Shown here one piece after another: positions 61,631 to 64,000 of a stretch of 64,000 bases of DNA; the stretch's first letter is position 1; every line of letters starts with the position of its first letter. Both the position numbers and the translations under genes were made by a program. Origin of the DNA: Oceanospirillaceae bacterium (GTDB lineage Bacteria; Pseudomonadota; Gammaproteobacteria; Pseudomonadales; Balneatricaceae). The DNA lies in the NCBI GenBank assembly GCA_013215375.1, contig JABSRB010000018.1:1-64000 (forward strand). The letters run 5' to 3'. The notes beneath the pieces are model-generated. The model was given only the letters and a program-made list of their open reading frames with translations, searched no databases and was not told the DNA's origin.

Positions 61631-63451
61631 ATGCACAGTGAAATAACACGAGTAACCCAGCGAATTATCGAACGCAGCAAAGACTGTCGCGATGATTACC
61701 TTGCCAGAATGAAGCAAGCCGAAGAGAGAACGGTTCACCGGGCGACATTAGCTTGCGGTAATTTAGCCCATGGTTTCGCCGCTTGTAATCCCACTGATAA
61801 ATCTGCCTTAAAAATGACCAATGCAGTCAATGTGGGAATCATTACAGCTTATAACGATATGTTGTCTGCTCACCAACCGTTCCAGTTTTATCCTGAAATT
61901 TTTAAGAAAACAGCTCAAGATATGGGTTCCGTTGCTCAAGTGGCCGGTGGTGTACCCGCGATGTGTGATGGTGTTACTCAGGGACAGCCAGGTATGGAGC
62001 TAAGTTTATTTAGCCGCGATACTATTGCCATGTCTAGTGCTATTGGTTTATCTCACAACATGTTTGATGCCGCCGCCTACTTAGGAGTGTGCGATAAAAT
62101 TGTGCCAGGGCTATTAATAGGTGCTTTAAGCTTTGGTCATTTACCCACTATTTTTGTACCGGCAGGTCCCATGCCAAGTGGCCTACCCAATAAAGAGAAA
62201 GCACATATCAGACAGATGTATGCCGAGGGCAAGGTTGATCGCGACGCACTTTTGAAATGTGAATCTGACTCTTACCATAGTGCGGGCACTTGTACTTTCT
62301 ACGGAACAGCCAACAGTAATCAGTTGGTGGTTGAATTGATGGGGCTGCATTTACCGGGTTCATCCTTTATCAACCCAGGTAGTGAAATGCGTGATGCTTT
62401 GACTAGCGAAGCCTGCAAACGAGCGATTAAAATTACGCCGCAAAATGGTTATTTCACACCCCTGTATGAAATCGTCACTGAGTATTCTATGGTCAATGCA
62501 ATAGTCGCATTATTGGCGACAGGCGGCTCAACAAACCACACAATGCACTTGATCGCTATTGCGCGCGCAGCAGGTATCATTATTAACTGGGATGATTTTT
62601 CTGATCTGTCTGCAGCAGTGCCATTATTAACCCGTATTTATCCTAACGGCCAAGCCGATATTAACCATTTCCATGCGGCGGGAGGAACTTCTTATCTGGT
62701 GAAGACTTTATTAGATGGTGGTTTAATGCATGAGAATGTTAAAACCGTGATGGGCGAGGGGTTGTCTCATTATACTAAGGAGCCTTTCTTAGAAAATGGC
62801 AAGATCGTATGGCGCGAAGGGCCGCAGCATAGCTTAGACACAACAGTATTAACCAGTTTTGATAAGCCATTCTCACCTGAAGGTGGCGTTAAGCTACTCA
62901 AAGGGAATTTGGGTCGCGCGGTGATTAAAGTATCAGCAGTTGCTACTGAGCATCAGATAGTCTGTGCGCCTGCCGTGGTTTTTGATGACCAAAATCAAAT
63001 CGAAGGGCGCTTTAAAAGTGGTGATTTAGATAGGGATTTTGTCGCCGTGGTTAGATTTCAGGGGCCGAAAGTCAATGGGATGCCGGAGCTGCATAAATTA
63101 ACGCCATTTTTGGGCTCACTACAAGATCGCGGTTTTAAAGTGGCGCTAGTCACAGATGGAAGAATGTCTGGTGCTTCGGGTAAGGTGCCTGCCGCTATTC
63201 ATTTATGGCCTGAAGCGCTCGATGGTGGTGTGATTGGTAAGATAGAAAACGGTGACATGATTAGTCTCAATGCTATCACTGGTGAATTACGGGTAGAAGT
63301 GCCAGATGATGTGTTGGCGGCTAGAGAGCAAGCTACTTGCGATTTAAAGAGAAGCGCGACTGGTATGGGTCGAGAATTGTTTGCACCGATGCGAGCTCAA
63401 GTAAATTGTGCAGAATTAGGTGCAAGTGTTTTCAATGATGGCTTTAGTTAA
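61631..63451 (+). CDS. edd: phosphogluconate dehydratase
   Basis: Long IlvD/Edd protein; [38 protein letters not shown]. Confidence 0.97.
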   Translation: MHSEITRVTQRIIERSKDCRDDYLARMKQAEERTVHRATLACGNLAHGFAACNPTDKSALKMTNAVNVGIITAYNDMLSAHQPFQFYPEIFKKTAQDMGSVAQVAGGVPAMCDGVTQGQPGMELSLFSRDTIAMSSAIGLSHNMFDAAAYLGVCDKIVPGLLIGALSFGHLPTIFVPAGPMPSGLPNKEKAHIRQMYAEGKVDRDALLKCESDSYHSAGTCTFYGTANSNQLVVELMGLHLPGSSFINPGSEMRDALTSEACKRAIKITPQNGYFTPLYEIVTEYSMVNAIVALLATGGSTNHTMHLIAIARAAGIIINWDDFSDLSAAVPLLTRIYPNGQADINHFHAAGGTSYLVKTLLDGGLMHENVKTVMGEGLSHYTKEPFLENGKIVWREGPQHSLDTTVLTSFDKPFSPEGGVKLLKGNLGRAVIKVSAVATEHQIVCAPAVVFDDQNQIEGRFKSGDLDRDFVAVVRFQGPKVNGMPELHKLTPFLGSLQDRGFKVALVTDGRMSGASGKVPAAIHLWPEALDGGVIGKIENGDMISLNAITGELRVEVPDDVLAAREQATCDLKRSATGMGRELFAPMRAQVNCAELGASVFNDGFS

Positions 63452-63548
63452 GGTATTATGCGCCTCGAAATTTAAGCGAAAATAGCCTATGAGGCTTTTA
63501 CACAAAAGGTAATTGCGTAAAAGTCTTTCTTTAGTTGGGGATAAAAAT

Positions 63549-64000
63549 TTGAGTTATTATGCACTAGTTGGTGATATCGGCGGTACTAATGCTAGATTCG
63601 CGCTAGTTAAAGAAAACAGCGTCGAGCTTTCACATGTTGAAGTATTAAGCTGTGAAGACTTTGTTAATTTTGATCAGGCAGTCGCCTGCTATTACGATAA
63701 AGTCGGCGTTTCCCCCGTTGCTAGAGCCTGCATTTCGTTTGCCTGCCCGATAGGCGATGATATTAAAATGACCAATAATCACTGGGCATTCAATGTTGCT
63801 GCAATGCAGCAGCAGCTTGGTTTAAAGCAGTTTGCTTTACTGAATGACTTTACCGCGATGGCCTACGGTATGTTGTTTATTGAAAATGACGAGAAGCTAT
63901 TACTCCAAGCGGGTAGTGATAAGCACCTTGATAACCCAAGGTTAGTTTTAGGCCCAGGCACGGGCTTAGGTGTCTCTTGTTTAGTGCCGCAAACTCAAGT
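63549..64000 (+). CDS. glk: glucokinase (3' truncated by window; TTG start)
   Basis: LSYYALVGDIGGTNARFALVKE; LNDFTAMAYG; LGPGTGLGVSCL. Confidence 0.93.
   Translation, partial: MSYYALVGDIGGTNARFALVKENSVELSHVEVLSCEDFVNFDQAVACYYDKVGVSPVARACISFACPIGDDIKMTNNHWAFNVAAMQQQLGLKQFALLNDFTAMAYGMLFIENDEKLLLQAGSDKHLDNPRLVLGPGTGLGVSCLVPQTQ

Overview
The window is a chromosomal segment from a gammaproteobacterium with Pseudomonas/Cellvibrionales-like gene order. Bases 1-22.4 kb carry a flagellar/chemotaxis cluster: parP-like, DUF2802, fleQSR, [acs], fliEFGHIJ, fliK, fliLMNOPQR, flhB. It is followed by a YHS protein, a GST/TetR divergent pair and a large MCP. The middle carries rsuA-like, tRNA(CAU), rpoD-dnaG-yqeY-rpsU, tsaD-folB-folK, cca-glpE-apaH-apaG-rsmA-pdxA-surA-lptD, amgK-murU, djlA, rpe, an M23 peptidase, DUF2333 and upp. 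The right end is a HexR-type Entner-Doudoroff locus: IclR, eda/pgl/zwf, hexR, pyk/gap, edd and partial glk. I saw no CRISPR array, prophage, transposase gene or recognisable defence island. The most unusual structure is intergenic. A dispersed ~165-170 bp hairpin element occurs at ~12280-12450 and ~41533-41700. Its 127-bp core aligns without gaps at 107/127 identity (hand count), and its stems show compensatory changes. One copy is split by a 17/18-bp-TIR MITE-like element that appears to use a CTAG target duplication. Other notable points are a hexanucleotide microsatellite just upstream of a sigma-54 promoter for fliE, acs inside the flagellar cluster, and a putative 5'-terminal hairpin in the rpsU leader. 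All product names come from recognising protein motifs by eye; no database search was run.
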